Below, piece after piece: positions 7,748 through 15,897 of a DNA stretch of 25,105 nucleotides. Both the position numbers and the translations under genes were made by a program. The DNA is taken from positions 1 to 25,105 of the IMG/VR virus record IMGVR_UViG_3300031539_000291, one strand, 5' to 3'. Every line of letters starts with the position of its first letter. The stretch's first letter is position 1. This stretch comes from a virus. The notes under the pieces were generated by a model that was given only the letters and a program-made list of their open reading frames with translations, searched no databases and was not told the DNA's origin.

Positions 7748-8362
7748 TTATTTTATTTTATGAATTTCTTCATTAATCATTTTTAATAAAATATTAGTAC
7801 TTTCCATTAATTGGACTTTATCGTTATTAACATAATAGATATGATATTGAATATCTGGAGATAATTTATCTTTAATTTTAGTATATTCTGCAATTTTATT
7901 TTGCATTCCACCAGCAAAATCATCATAAACAACAATCTCTTTAAGGTCTTGATTATAGTTTTCAATTCTTAGAATAACATCACCTTTATCTGCTGAACCT
8001 TTTTTTGTTATAAGTTCATCCACAACAATCCCATTTAACCTTAAAATATTTTCAAGTTCGGGACGAAGTTTTTCCATACGAGAAGTTAAAATAATCGTTG
8101 TAGTATCGGGGTCAGCCATATCATTCTTCAATAGTCTCAATATGTTTGGAAATGGTTTGATATCAAACACATTAGTATCAAGACTTTCCTTACGACCCCA
8201 CCATCCTTGATATGGATATGGTTGTCCTGTCTTTTCTTCCCATTCTTTTTTACCTGTCTCAGGCATAGGACTATCGATTAATGTTCCATCAAAGTCGAAC
8301 ACAGAAAGCCTTTTCATGATATATAGATTTTTTTCGTAATCATATACTGCTAATCTTTTCAT
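7748..8362 (-). CDS. HAD-superfamily phosphatase, resembling the HAD domain of 'Swiss Army Knife' RNA-repair proteins
   Basis: This 204-residue protein has HAD motif I as VFDFDGTLIDSP (nucleophile D23, acid D25), motif II as ILTSRM (near residue 95) and a later acidic motif VVYDDFAGG. Right after motif I come P-x-P, a Trp and GWWGRKESL, the layout I associate with HAD_SAK-type domains. The likely reaction is phosphoester hydrolysis, perhaps of a 3' or 5' RNA end. Its start overlaps the stop of the PD-(D/E)XK-like gene by 4 nt (ATGA), so translation is coupled. The first 15 residues (MKRLAVYDYEK) imitate the next 11 (MKRLSVFDFDG), so an alternative start is the ATG at 8315-8317. Confidence 0.78.
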   Translation of the reverse strand: MKRLAVYDYEKNLYIMKRLSVFDFDGTLIDSPMPETGKKEWEEKTGQPYPYQGWWGRKESLDTNVFDIKPFPNILRLLKNDMADPDTTTIILTSRMEKLRPELENILRLNGIVVDELITKKGSADKGDVILRIENYNQDLKEIVVYDDFAGGMQNKIAEYTKIKDKLSPDIQYHIYYVNNDKVQLMESTNILLKMINEEIHKIK

Positions 8363-8859
8363 TTAAATATTGTTGTCATTATGAATTTATTAATATCACT
8401 AAATGGTACTACAACAACAATGTCTTGACGACCTGTTCTCTTATATCTATAATAAGCAATTTCCCCTAAATTATTGGGTTTAAGATATACATAACCAGTT
8501 GGATTTATTATTTTCTTTTCGGTAAAATTTTTAATATTCAATCTATGTATTAAATCAAAACGGTCTTCTCTATCAAAGGCAATTGCATGTGCCTTACCAT
8601 TAATCCAACCATCTCTACCATCAACTGTTTGAAATTCAATCCAAGTAAACCCATCTTTGTGACATTCTTTAGATTTAACATCAACAAGTGCCTCTTTACC
8701 ATCCTTAATTAACTTAACATCCCAATGCTCATATTTATCTTGGTACTTATTCGGTCTAATACATTTATATCCATCACGTATTGCTAATTCAATAAAATAA
8801 TCCTCGACCTTTTGAGCTTCAGAATATTTTTTATTTTGTAGTTTAACTAAATTTGACAT
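8359..8859 (-). CDS. PD-(D/E)XK-like nuclease-fold protein
   Basis: This 166-residue protein has the core order of small PD-(D/E)XK enzymes. An N-terminal helix with E19 (AQKVEDYFIELAIRDGY) is followed by EHWDVKLIKDGKEALVDVKSKE. The D of WDV and the D-V-K triplet about 15 residues later fit the metal-binding D...(D/E)xK pair. TWIEFQTVDGRDGWINGKAHAIAF (about 71-95) completes the sheet and is typical of phage members. A cut on DNA or RNA is plausible; the substrate is unknown. It lies between the multidomain repair protein (1 nt overlap at TAATG) and the HAD gene (4 nt overlap), so all three are one coupled operon. Confidence 0.6.
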   Translation of the reverse strand: MSNLVKLQNKKYSEAQKVEDYFIELAIRDGYKCIRPNKYQDKYEHWDVKLIKDGKEALVDVKSKECHKDGFTWIEFQTVDGRDGWINGKAHAIAFDREDRFDLIHRLNIKNFTEKKIINPTGYVYLKPNNLGEIAYYRYKRTGRQDIVVVVPFSDINKFIMTTIFK

Positions 8860-11800
8860 TATTCTTCCTCACTTACTTTACCTATTAGTGTCATTGGAAA
8901 ACCAAGTGGTTTCCAATCAGTTAATTTATTTGACATGACTGGTTTACCACCAGCATTTCGATTTACGGCTATGGTAATATGTGGTTTAGTATTTTTTGAT
9001 GTATAACCTTCAACACCAACAGCAAACACTAAACTACTTATTGCATAATCCACAACATTTAGAGTAATTATTTTATCTTCAAGTAAATCATATTTTTCCT
9101 GAGACTCTTCTGGAAGCTTACCTAATTTTATTGTCATATGATGTGCAAAAACATCCCAACCTTCAGGTATCATCGGTGTGAATAACTGAATTAGTTTTGT
9201 TCTGGATTCATCATCAAGAACCACTGCACTATAACTTATTTTTTTCACAGGTTCTTCTTTTAAAATATCTTTATCATTTAGTTTTAAAATTGATTTTTTT
9301 TCTTTTTTTGTTGAAAACACCAATTCATCACCAACCAACATACGATTTTTTTCAAATTTTTTTACATATTTTTCCCCTGCATCTTTTTTTACATAAGCTA
9401 TTGTTATATGTCCATGATATTCTGGATAAGTAATTTCACATGGTAATTCACGCATTTTAGAATTCATTTTATTTAAAATTCCTTTATTAATATCCATTTT
9501 TACAACATCAAATGCTTCATTTTCAAATATTGAAATACCATTAATTTCAACCTTAATCGGTTTTAAATCAAAATTTTTCTCATACAAATCAAACACCTTT
9601 TCTGCATTTACGTTATTATGAAAACCATATAATATTGTTGCATGTGGTTCAGTTTCAATTCCAAATTCATTATTTTTTTCGTAAATATCTTCTTTTTTTA
9701 TTATAGAAGTAATTTTCTTCCATTTAGGAATATCGAAAAACAACATAAGTGCACCATATTCAATTTGCTCATCACCCTCATTTATTGTTTCTTTTAATTG
9801 TTCAGGGGGCTGATTTACCAAAGATAATAATTCTTCACGAGTATTCCTAACATCATCATTATATATTTTCATTAACATGCTTTTCTGCATATCACCAATC
9901 TCTTTACCACGTAAACCAGCATCCATTAAATCATTACCGTTCACAGCTAACTCATTTACAGTTTTTGGGTATTTACCCGCTAATAATTCCTGTGCTGCAA
10001 CCTGTAAATTCTCTGGTAATATTTTACTATTTAGAACATCAGTTCCTTTACTTTTAATTACCATATTATGTGCTGCCGTTCTATTTATCATTTTATTAGT
10101 ACTTTCAACAGGCATCCCAACTGAAAGACCTTCAATTTCATCGATAATATCATTATCACCTCTGAAATATTTCTTATAGAATTCAACAGGTGATGTTGCG
10201 TCATGTGAAAGCAAATAAATATATTCACCAAGCGTTGTAACTTTATCCCAAACATTATTCGCCAATAAACCAGCATCAACACCCATATTCCTTAAAATTC
10301 CACTATCTTTTAGTAAAAAAGCACCCTTAAACTTATCACCCTTTTCAACAATCTTTTCGATTTCAATTTGAATTCTTTCATTATCAATAGTATTGATTTT
10401 ATCAGCATTAGCTTTAATTTCCTTATATGTATTGGGGTTAATTTCCATATTAAATCTACTGGCAAATTGAATTGCTCTTAACATTCTTAATGGGTCATCA
10501 ATAAATGATTTTGGATGAGTAATTTTAATTTCACCTGATTTTAAATCAGCAACACCATTAAATGGGTCGATAATATTCCCATCCATATCTTTAGCAATAG
10601 CATTAATTGTAAAATCTCTACGCTCTAAATCCTTTTCAATCGGTAATCTATAATCTGCCGTAATTTCAAAATCATTATGCCCCTCACCAGTAGATACTTC
10701 GGTTCTTGGTAGTGCTATGTCGATAACGTCAGTCTCTGAACTTTCATCACCACCTTTTGGTATGAATTTAGTTACAGCAAAACTATTACCGACAGGTTTT
10801 ACTGTACCATATTTTTTTAATATTTGTGTAAGTTTATCTTCAGGAATACCTCTAACAATAATATCAAGGTCTTTACTATCTTTTCCCAGATATTCATCAC
10901 GAACAGCACCACCAACAGCATAGATTTGACCACCGAGTTTTTCGACTTCGGCTCTAAATGGTAATTCCTGTATGGTTTTTATGTTTTCATTCATAGGTAC
11001 AAGACTACTAAAATATTCCTTAATATCCAAATTTTTTATTTCTTCTCCAATGATTTGAGCTAATTTTCCAGTACTTTCAGCATCTCTTGTGTTAAATCCA
11101 ACATGATTTCTTTCAGGGTTATACCATTCTAGGTAAATATAATTACTACCATATTTAACTAAGTCAGCAAATATTGTTTTAAATACTGAAACCACCCTTT
11201 TTTTATCATGACCATTTAGATTAAGTTCACCATTAAAATTCTTATATTCAAATATAACTCTAACCCAACCATCTTCAAGTGCTTTATCAAAAACCCTATC
11301 ATAATCCCAAGAAAATTCTTCATCTTTATATTGTCGCATTATGAGAGCTTTATGATTGAGTTTAGGAACTTCAATAAAACGGTTATCTGGTGAAACCCAT
11401 GCCCAAAAAGTTCTACTATGTGGAACACTTGTTTCATTAACGCTTCCAAATTCCAAATTATTAATATCTCCTTGATTACAAGCAACACTCGTATTACCTA
11501 AACCACCCAAACGACATTTCTTTTTCACTTTTACTGTTTTCGAACCTGTTCCAAACGATTTGTTTCTTTCTTCCAATTTATACTCATCTTGTGTTGCATC
11601 ACCATCAATATGATTATATTCAAGGTCTTCATACATTGCACTATTAGCATTGAGGTTATTATTAATACTTGGAGAAGTATCGTTTGTATTATATGCAGGG
11701 AAATCATCTTGATTAATAGCGTTGTCAGTTGTAAATTTAGAACTTCCGTCTTCACTAATTTTTAATGTGTCTCTATTAAAGAAGCCACGTCTTATTAGAT

Positions 11801-12740
11801 ATTCTTGAAGTTTCAATAAATTATTATAGAATTTAGGTTTATTTTCAACGATATTTAATACCTCACCCATATTATTAATACATTCATGGAAACTATCAGT
11901 AAGAACAGGAAGACCTTCGACTGCACCATCAGGGTAAGTATCTCGATTTGAAACAAAATTAATAAATTCTTCATTAATAACACCACTACCATCACTTACA
12001 CTATATGGAACTTGTGCCCACATACCTGTTCTAATTTCATTTCCACCACCGATATCACTGAGTATATCATCATTTCCATCAGCATTATTAAATAACTCAT
12101 ACATGCGATATTGAGGTTGTTGTTTTCTATCAGGACTATAATGTGTATTATAAACTTCATCATTAAGACCGTAGTCAGTCAAAACAATTGATGGTTGACC
12201 GTCTCGAAGTACTTCACCATAGCTGCTGGGTCTTCCCATATCACCAACACTTTGACTATAGTTTACAGCAAAATTAATTAAGTCACTACTAAATTCATTT
12301 TCCCAAAAAAATTCTTTCATTTCAGGAGTTTGACTGAAAACTGTTCCTCTACCCTTATTTTGATTTATCTCATTTTTTAAAAAATAATATAAATCATTAA
12401 GACTTGGAATTCCTGTAAGTTGTTTGATTCTGTTTTCGGTAACCTTCTTTCCCTTTTCTGATAACAACCAACTATCATCTTCAGCACTATCAAAAATTTC
12501 TGTTACAATATGTTGAGTATCCCTATAATAACCAGCACCAGCTTCTGCTTCGTTTTGTGCAACACCTTTGGCATTCTTAGCAAGTTTTAAAACTCTCTGA
12601 CCATCAATATCGTACACAATTCTTCCACTACCACTGCCGATTCTGGTTAGGTTTTCATTTGCATATTTAATTCTACCCGCAAATGATTTTATATTTGAAA
12701 GTTCAGGTAAAAAGTTTTCCTTAAATTCAACATATGTCAT
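8859..12740 (-). CDS. Multidomain protein: kinase-like fold, unknown domain, CCA-adding/poly(A) polymerase, two 2H phosphoesterase domains
   Basis: In this 1293-residue chain, residues 30-195 look kinase-like: a glycine loop GSGSGR (35-40), K52 and VLTDYG (186-191, DFG-like). Residues 440-560 form a domain I cannot name (FWAWVSPDNRF, GWVRVIFEY). Residues 590-980 are a class II CCA-adding enzyme/poly(A) polymerase: GGAVRD (610-615), DLDI (624-627), RRDFTINA (707-714), DDPLRMLRA (748-756), ERIQIE (788-793), plus the C-terminal helical part with NGNDL. Two 2H domains follow, each with two H-x-T motifs: HAT 1033/HIT 1111 and HMT 1201/HIT 1254. 2H enzymes act on 2',3'-cyclic phosphates or 2'-5' bonds. 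Together they could mend and re-tail cut tRNA. INE-G at 986-989 separates the polymerase from the 2H part. The gene has a late motif. Confidence 0.85.
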   Translation of the reverse strand: MTYVEFKENFLPELSNIKSFAGRIKYANENLTRIGSGSGRIVYDIDGQRVLKLAKNAKGVAQNEAEAGAGYYRDTQHIVTEIFDSAEDDSWLLSEKGKKVTENRIKQLTGIPSLNDLYYFLKNEINQNKGRGTVFSQTPEMKEFFWENEFSSDLINFAVNYSQSVGDMGRPSSYGEVLRDGQPSIVLTDYGLNDEVYNTHYSPDRKQQPQYRMYELFNNADGNDDILSDIGGGNEIRTGMWAQVPYSVSDGSGVINEEFINFVSNRDTYPDGAVEGLPVLTDSFHECINNMGEVLNIVENKPKFYNNLLKLQEYLIRRGFFNRDTLKISEDGSSKFTTDNAINQDDFPAYNTNDTSPSINNNLNANSAMYEDLEYNHIDGDATQDEYKLEERNKSFGTGSKTVKVKKKCRLGGLGNTSVACNQGDINNLEFGSVNETSVPHSRTFWAWVSPDNRFIEVPKLNHKALIMRQYKDEEFSWDYDRVFDKALEDGWVRVIFEYKNFNGELNLNGHDKKRVVSVFKTIFADLVKYGSNYIYLEWYNPERNHVGFNTRDAESTGKLAQIIGEEIKNLDIKEYFSSLVPMNENIKTIQELPFRAEVEKLGGQIYAVGGAVRDEYLGKDSKDLDIIVRGIPEDKLTQILKKYGTVKPVGNSFAVTKFIPKGGDESSETDVIDIALPRTEVSTGEGHNDFEITADYRLPIEKDLERRDFTINAIAKDMDGNIIDPFNGVADLKSGEIKITHPKSFIDDPLRMLRAIQFASRFNMEINPNTYKEIKANADKINTIDNERIQIEIEKIVEKGDKFKGAFLLKDSGILRNMGVDAGLLANNVWDKVTTLGEYIYLLSHDATSPVEFYKKYFRGDNDIIDEIEGLSVGMPVESTNKMINRTAAHNMVIKSKGTDVLNSKILPENLQVAAQELLAGKYPKTVNELAVNGNDLMDAGLRGKEIGDMQKSMLMKIYNDDVRNTREELLSLVNQPPEQLKETINEGDEQIEYGALMLFFDIPKWKKITSIIKKEDIYEKNNEFGIETEPHATILYGFHNNVNAEKVFDLYEKNFDLKPIKVEINGISIFENEAFDVVKMDINKGILNKMNSKMRELPCEITYPEYHGHITIAYVKKDAGEKYVKKFEKNRMLVGDELVFSTKKEKKSILKLNDKDILKEEPVKKISYSAVVLDDESRTKLIQLFTPMIPEGWDVFAHHMTIKLGKLPEESQEKYDLLEDKIITLNVVDYAISSLVFAVGVEGYTSKNTKPHITIAVNRNAGGKPVMSNKLTDWKPLGFPMTLIGKVSEEE

Positions 12741-12755
12741 ATTATAAACATTTTA

Positions 12756-12766
12756 ATATAAATACG
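12756..12766 (-). promoter_or_regulatory. Late-promoter-like motif CGTATTTATAT
   Basis: An exact GTATTTATA lies 16 nt before the ATG of the 1293-aa multidomain gene and shortly after the terminator at 12792-12816. Confidence 0.75.
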
Positions 12767-12791
12767 GAATTTAAGGTAAAAGAATTAAAAG

Positions 12792-12822
12792 AAAAAAGCG
12801 GTATTAACTTACTGCTTTTTTT
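12792..12822 (-). terminator. Intrinsic terminator after the 12804-13532 gene
   Basis: On the minus strand AGCAGTA pairs with TACCGCT (7 bp with one mismatch) around a 6-base loop and is followed by six T residues. The stem overlaps the last codons and stop of the gene. The plus strand reads as well (G-U instead of the mismatch, seven T), so it may act in both directions. Confidence 0.75.
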
Positions 12823-13532
12823 GCTTTATTTTTTGCTTGGATTTCTTTAATGGTTTGTATCACCACATCCTTTATTAAATCACGATTCTCGTTTAGAACT
12901 CCTTTAATTCTTTCAATAGCATACATTTCAATTATTGTTCCCTTAATTGCTTCATCGAAGATAGGTCCTAGATTCTGTTGAAGATGTGAATTAACTATCT
13001 GTTGTACGCTTTCAATCAATACAGCTTCATTTATTTGTGCCGATGGTATTCCTGTTGTTTGTGCAGGTGCTTCTTGTTGTGGTAAAGATGTTAATAATTT
13101 TTGTCCATTATAATTAACAACAGGATTTGTTGCTCCTACTGTTGTATTTCCAGCATTAAAGTTTTGAATGCTTTCAACTAATGTTCGTTTTCTTTTGGCT
13201 TCAAGGTCAGCAAATAATTGGTCATCTCTTTCAGGAGACATATCAATTTTTTTACGTATTTCTGGTTGTTGACGTGGAGCAACAGTTTCATTAATTTTAT
13301 GTATTGGTGCACCATCTTTTTTCTGACTCACCGTATTCTCAACAACCTTAATTAAATTACTTGATGGGGTTTCAACTCCATTCTCAAGTGATTTAACTAA
13401 CCCATGTAAAAATGTGTCTCGTGGTACAGCACCAACCGATTCACCAAGATTAGAAGAAGTAGAATATTTACTTTTTTTTTCATTAGCAATCTCAGCCTTT
13501 AATTTATTTAAATCTATTTTATTATTAGCCAT
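12804..13532 (-). CDS. Helical protein with (I)NE linker sites, function unknown (likely virion component)
   Basis: This 242-residue protein has a low-complexity, Pro/Gln/Asn-rich middle (about residues 75-165) and a long amphipathic helical C-terminus (AVLIESVQQIVNSHLQQ, then IKGVLNENRDLIKDVV) ending in a Lys-rich tail. Two linker sites read KINE-T (80-83) and QINE-A (167-170), matching an (I/L)-x-E cleavage pattern exactly at the border of the helical domain. No known family is recognised. It begins 22 nt after a late motif and ends at a terminator, so it forms its own one-gene unit. A head or internal-protein role is inferred from regulation and neighbours. Confidence 0.72.
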   Translation of the reverse strand: MANNKIDLNKLKAEIANEKKSKYSTSSNLGESVGAVPRDTFLHGLVKSLENGVETPSSNLIKVVENTVSQKKDGAPIHKINETVAPRQQPEIRKKIDMSPERDDQLFADLEAKRKRTLVESIQNFNAGNTTVGATNPVVNYNGQKLLTSLPQQEAPAQTTGIPSAQINEAVLIESVQQIVNSHLQQNLGPIFDEAIKGTIIEMYAIERIKGVLNENRDLIKDVVIQTIKEIQAKNKAKKAVS

Positions 13533-13553
13533 TTTATAATTTATTATATTTTT

Positions 13554-13564
13554 TTATAAATACT
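13554..13564 (-). promoter_or_regulatory. Late-promoter-like motif AGTATTTATAA
   Basis: The coding strand reads GGAGTATTTATAAAAAA directly behind the WYL-gene stop and 22 nt before the next ATG. Confidence 0.75.
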
Positions 13565-13567
13565 CCA

Positions 13568-14491
13568 TTATTTGAAAAAGGTTATCTTTTTATATGGAAT
13601 TGTTGGTTTTTCTGTTTCACTAACCTCAGTTGGAGTTTGATTTAATGTTGTTTGAGTTTGATTTAATTTATCATTAAAAAATTTATCGTCTTGTTGTTTA
13701 TTAGTATTTACTAAAGAATCATAAAGTTGTGGTAAATTACCAACAATTGCAATATCAGGAATATTTTGTCTATCTTTATCTTTAACTTGAATTAATTGGA
13801 AATCTTTTTTATCATCAATTACCACTAAATAATTACCATGACTAGTTTTATGTACTCTACTAGCAATATCACGTAGTTTAGTTACATCATCAGCAGTAAT
13901 TTTTCTTGCGTTCTTATTTCCTCTTCTAATACTATCCCATTTCGCTCTATCTCTATCACCTCTTGAAATTTTATCACCTTTAAATTCTCTATCATAAGTA
14001 TAATCGAAATCGGGTTCATTTTTTGTTGAAACATAAGCAATAATACTCGTCATGTCTTTATCACCACCTTCATGATATCCAGCAGGTATCATCGGTAAAC
14101 CATTCGCATCATTAAATTTTTTCCCTATTGGGTATATTTTTGATATTTTTGATACATCGAACATCCTCCATCCCGGTTTTGAACCTTCAGAATCTGTCCA
14201 ATAATCATGATGTTGACTATCAGTACGTGTTGGTTTATTATCGAAATGCCAACTATTTCTTGGATTATCTTGCCATGCTCTTAAAACAGTGTTTCCCGCA
14301 GTACTTGTTCCTAGAACATATGGTCTTATTGTACGATAACCAGTTTTATTTTTATCATCACCATTATAATAAAGATAAATCCATTCATGATTCTCAATAG
14401 CTTTGACAATATTGTCTTGGCTAACGCCTTCAGTTATAAGATGACGAAAGTTTTTTATGTTTTCAAATAATATTTTTGTTTCTTCACTCAT
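13568..14491 (-). CDS. WYL-domain-like protein without a DNA-binding domain
   Basis: Residues 26-120 of this 307-residue protein resemble a WYL domain, an SH3-like sheet that binds ligands or nucleic acid and usually controls bacterial regulators. The motifs are the helix IVKAIENHEW, the strand IYLYYNG, TIRPYVLGTS, LRAWQ (70-74) and GWRMFDVSKISKIYPIG. There is no helix-turn-helix. The first 25 residues (ILFENIKNFRHLITEGVS) form a helix ending in ITE-G (19-22), which resembles a cleavable head-packaging tag. The middle (about 175-235) is charged and basic, with RDRAKWDSIRRGNKNARK, and the tail is Gln/Thr-rich. The ATG overlaps the stop of the repeat-protein gene by one base. The function is unknown; it may be an internal or injected protein. 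Confidence 0.68.
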   Translation of the reverse strand: MSEETKILFENIKNFRHLITEGVSQDNIVKAIENHEWIYLYYNGDDKNKTGYRTIRPYVLGTSTAGNTVLRAWQDNPRNSWHFDNKPTRTDSQHHDYWTDSEGSKPGWRMFDVSKISKIYPIGKKFNDANGLPMIPAGYHEGGDKDMTSIIAYVSTKNEPDFDYTYDREFKGDKISRGDRDRAKWDSIRRGNKNARKITADDVTKLRDIASRVHKTSHGNYLVVIDDKKDFQLIQVKDKDRQNIPDIAIVGNLPQLYDSLVNTNKQQDDKFFNDKLNQTQTTLNQTPTEVSETEKPTIPYKKITFFK

Positions 14492-15072
14492 TAAACTGTA
14501 CTATTCCCAAAACCATATTCTTTACTTTTAGTATAAAGACCAGAATTCTTAGCTAACATACATTCTCTGTTAGCAAAATCAATACTTGTCCCAGCTTCCA
14601 TACCAGCACTTTCTGGTTCTCTACCTTTCTCATCACCATCTGCCATTGTATCTGGTGATGCTGGTAAATATTGATTAGTAGAACTATAACCATCAGCATT
14701 TTTAGCCATCATACAATTTCTGTTAGCGATATCGGTTTTTGTTCCAATACTTCCACCTTCTTGTTCTGGTTCTCTACCCTTATCATCACCATTAGAAAAA
14801 CTATCTGCATGACCTGCACCATATTCGTTACTTCTTGTGTAGCCATCAGCATTTTTAGCCATCATACAATTTCTGTTAGCGATATCGGTTTTTGTTCCAA
14901 TACTTCCACCTTCTTGTTCTGGTTCTCTACCTTTATCATCACCGTCAGAAATTGTATCGGAAGTAGCTGGGCAATATTCATTCCCGGGAGAGTGCCTAGC
15001 ACTGTTCTTAGCAATTGAACATGTTCTATAGTCTTCACTATTTTCTAATAATCTGCTGCTTTCATCTGCCAT
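14491..15072 (-). CDS. Protein of 51-residue tandem repeats, each with one Cys
   Basis: This 193-residue acidic protein is made of about 3.4 repeats of 51 residues. Each unit contains RxCMxAKNxxxY, then an EY-containing variable stretch, then DGDDKGREPEQEGG and SIGTKTDIAN. Two DNA copies of about 90 bp (near 14690-14780 and 14843-14933) are almost identical, so the repeat grew recently. There is one Cys per unit at the same place, and no membrane segment or signal. The repeat family is not known to me. The regular Cys and acidic loops suggest an extended repeat or a metal- or disulfide-linked fibre in the virion. The gene starts a unit, 31 nt after a late motif, and is coupled to the WYL gene. 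Confidence 0.78.
   Translation of the reverse strand: MADESSRLLENSEDYRTCSIAKNSARHSPGNEYCPATSDTISDGDDKGREPEQEGGSIGTKTDIANRNCMMAKNADGYTRSNEYGAGHADSFSNGDDKGREPEQEGGSIGTKTDIANRNCMMAKNADGYSSTNQYLPASPDTMADGDEKGREPESAGMEAGTSIDFANRECMLAKNSGLYTKSKEYGFGNSTV
14543..15009 (-). repeat. 153-bp tandem repeats inside the repeat-protein gene
   Basis: About three units of 153 bp (51 codons) are in frame. The segment running from GATAAAGGTAGAGAACCAGA through the GGAAGTATTGGAACAAA region to the Tyr codon of ADGY is nearly identical in two copies, while the third is diverged. The period is a multiple of three, so length changes keep the frame. Confidence 0.85.
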
Positions 15073-15102
15073 TTTGTGTGTGTTAATTTTTTTATTGTTT
15101 AT

Positions 15103-15113
15103 TTATAAATACT
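15103..15113 (-). promoter_or_regulatory. Late-promoter-like motif AGTATTTATAA
   Basis: The coding strand reads AAAAGTATTTATAAATAAAC immediately behind the Nudix-gene stop and 31 nt before the repeat-protein ATG, the longest spacing in the set. Confidence 0.72.
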
Positions 15114-15114
15114 T

Positions 15115-15897
15115 TTAATCATATTTTTTAAATACAAGAGTGATATATTCGATTAAATGTGGAACTAGTTCAAGAAATTCCATTTCACTTATATCATACC
15201 AACCATATTTTACATTCTCTTTCATATCGAGTTCAACATCAGTATCATCACCTTCATATCGACAAGCAAAAACAGTTTCTTCACTATCAGCGTGTCTTTC
15301 AATACTAAAAGATTCAATAAAATTATTTATTTCTAAACCAGTCTCTTCTTTAATTTCTCTTTCACATGCTTTCTCTGGGGATTCTCCTTTTTCAATACTA
15401 CCACCTACAAGTGCCCATTTATCTGGCATCCATTGGTCCTGAAAATCTGAACGTTTTAATAATAAAATTTTATTATCATTATTTACAATAACAGCAACTG
15501 CGTTTTTATCTTTCTCTTTTTTCTTAGCTTCATTAAGTCTTGGTGTTTGTTGTGGTTTTAATTCTGAATTATTAGTATTTGAATTAACATCACGTCTAAT
15601 ATTTTTCGACCTAGCAACACCTGCTCTATCTTGATTCAATGTAGTTTCAATAAATGCTTTCATTAATTGACCACCAGCAAGATTAAATTGGTTTGGGTCA
15701 CCTGTTTGAGTATTGAAGTAATCGAAAAAATTTTTCAATCTCTTAAGTGTTTGATAAGTCAAATAACCATTATTAAGCATGAATTTAGCTCGTTTAACGC
15801 CTTCTCCTGTCGGATTGGATACCAAGGATGCTTGAATACCTTTAAGTACTTCAGGTGGTATCTTATATGTTTTATCGTATAATTCCTGATTAGCCAT
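15115..15897 (-). CDS. Nudix hydrolase fused to an N-terminal phage domain
   Basis: Residues 1-100 of this 260-residue protein form a helical domain (IPPEVLKGIQASL, GVKRAKFMLNNGYLTYQTLKRLKNFFDYF) that I do not know outside phages. A linker (101-130) contains RLNE-A (120-124). Residues 130-260 are a Nudix domain with a complete box (166-188): G, then five residues, E172, then REIKEETGL. The reaction would be hydrolysis of a nucleoside diphosphate linked to another moiety; the substrate is unknown (candidates are NAD-like, capped RNA or mutagenic nucleotides). The ATG overlaps the upstream gene by 8 nt. The linker site would free the enzyme from its N-terminal part if it is cut by a head protease. 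Confidence 0.88.
   Translation of the reverse strand: MANQELYDKTYKIPPEVLKGIQASLVSNPTGEGVKRAKFMLNNGYLTYQTLKRLKNFFDYFNTQTGDPNQFNLAGGQLMKAFIETTLNQDRAGVARSKNIRRDVNSNTNNSELKPQQTPRLNEAKKKEKDKNAVAVIVNNDNKILLLKRSDFQDQWMPDKWALVGGSIEKGESPEKACEREIKEETGLEINNFIESFSIERHADSEETVFACRYEGDDTDVELDMKENVKYGWYDISEMEFLELVPHLIEYITLVFKKYD

Noticed and set aside
14543-15009. The 153-bp repeats as a CRISPR-like array.
   Set aside because: Units are long, contiguous, in frame and coding, without regular short repeats and unique spacers.
14671-15018. A plus-strand reading frame with repeated segments opposite the repeat gene.
   Set aside because: It is the antisense of the 51-residue repeats; its own repetition is inherited and there is no promoter or leader for it.
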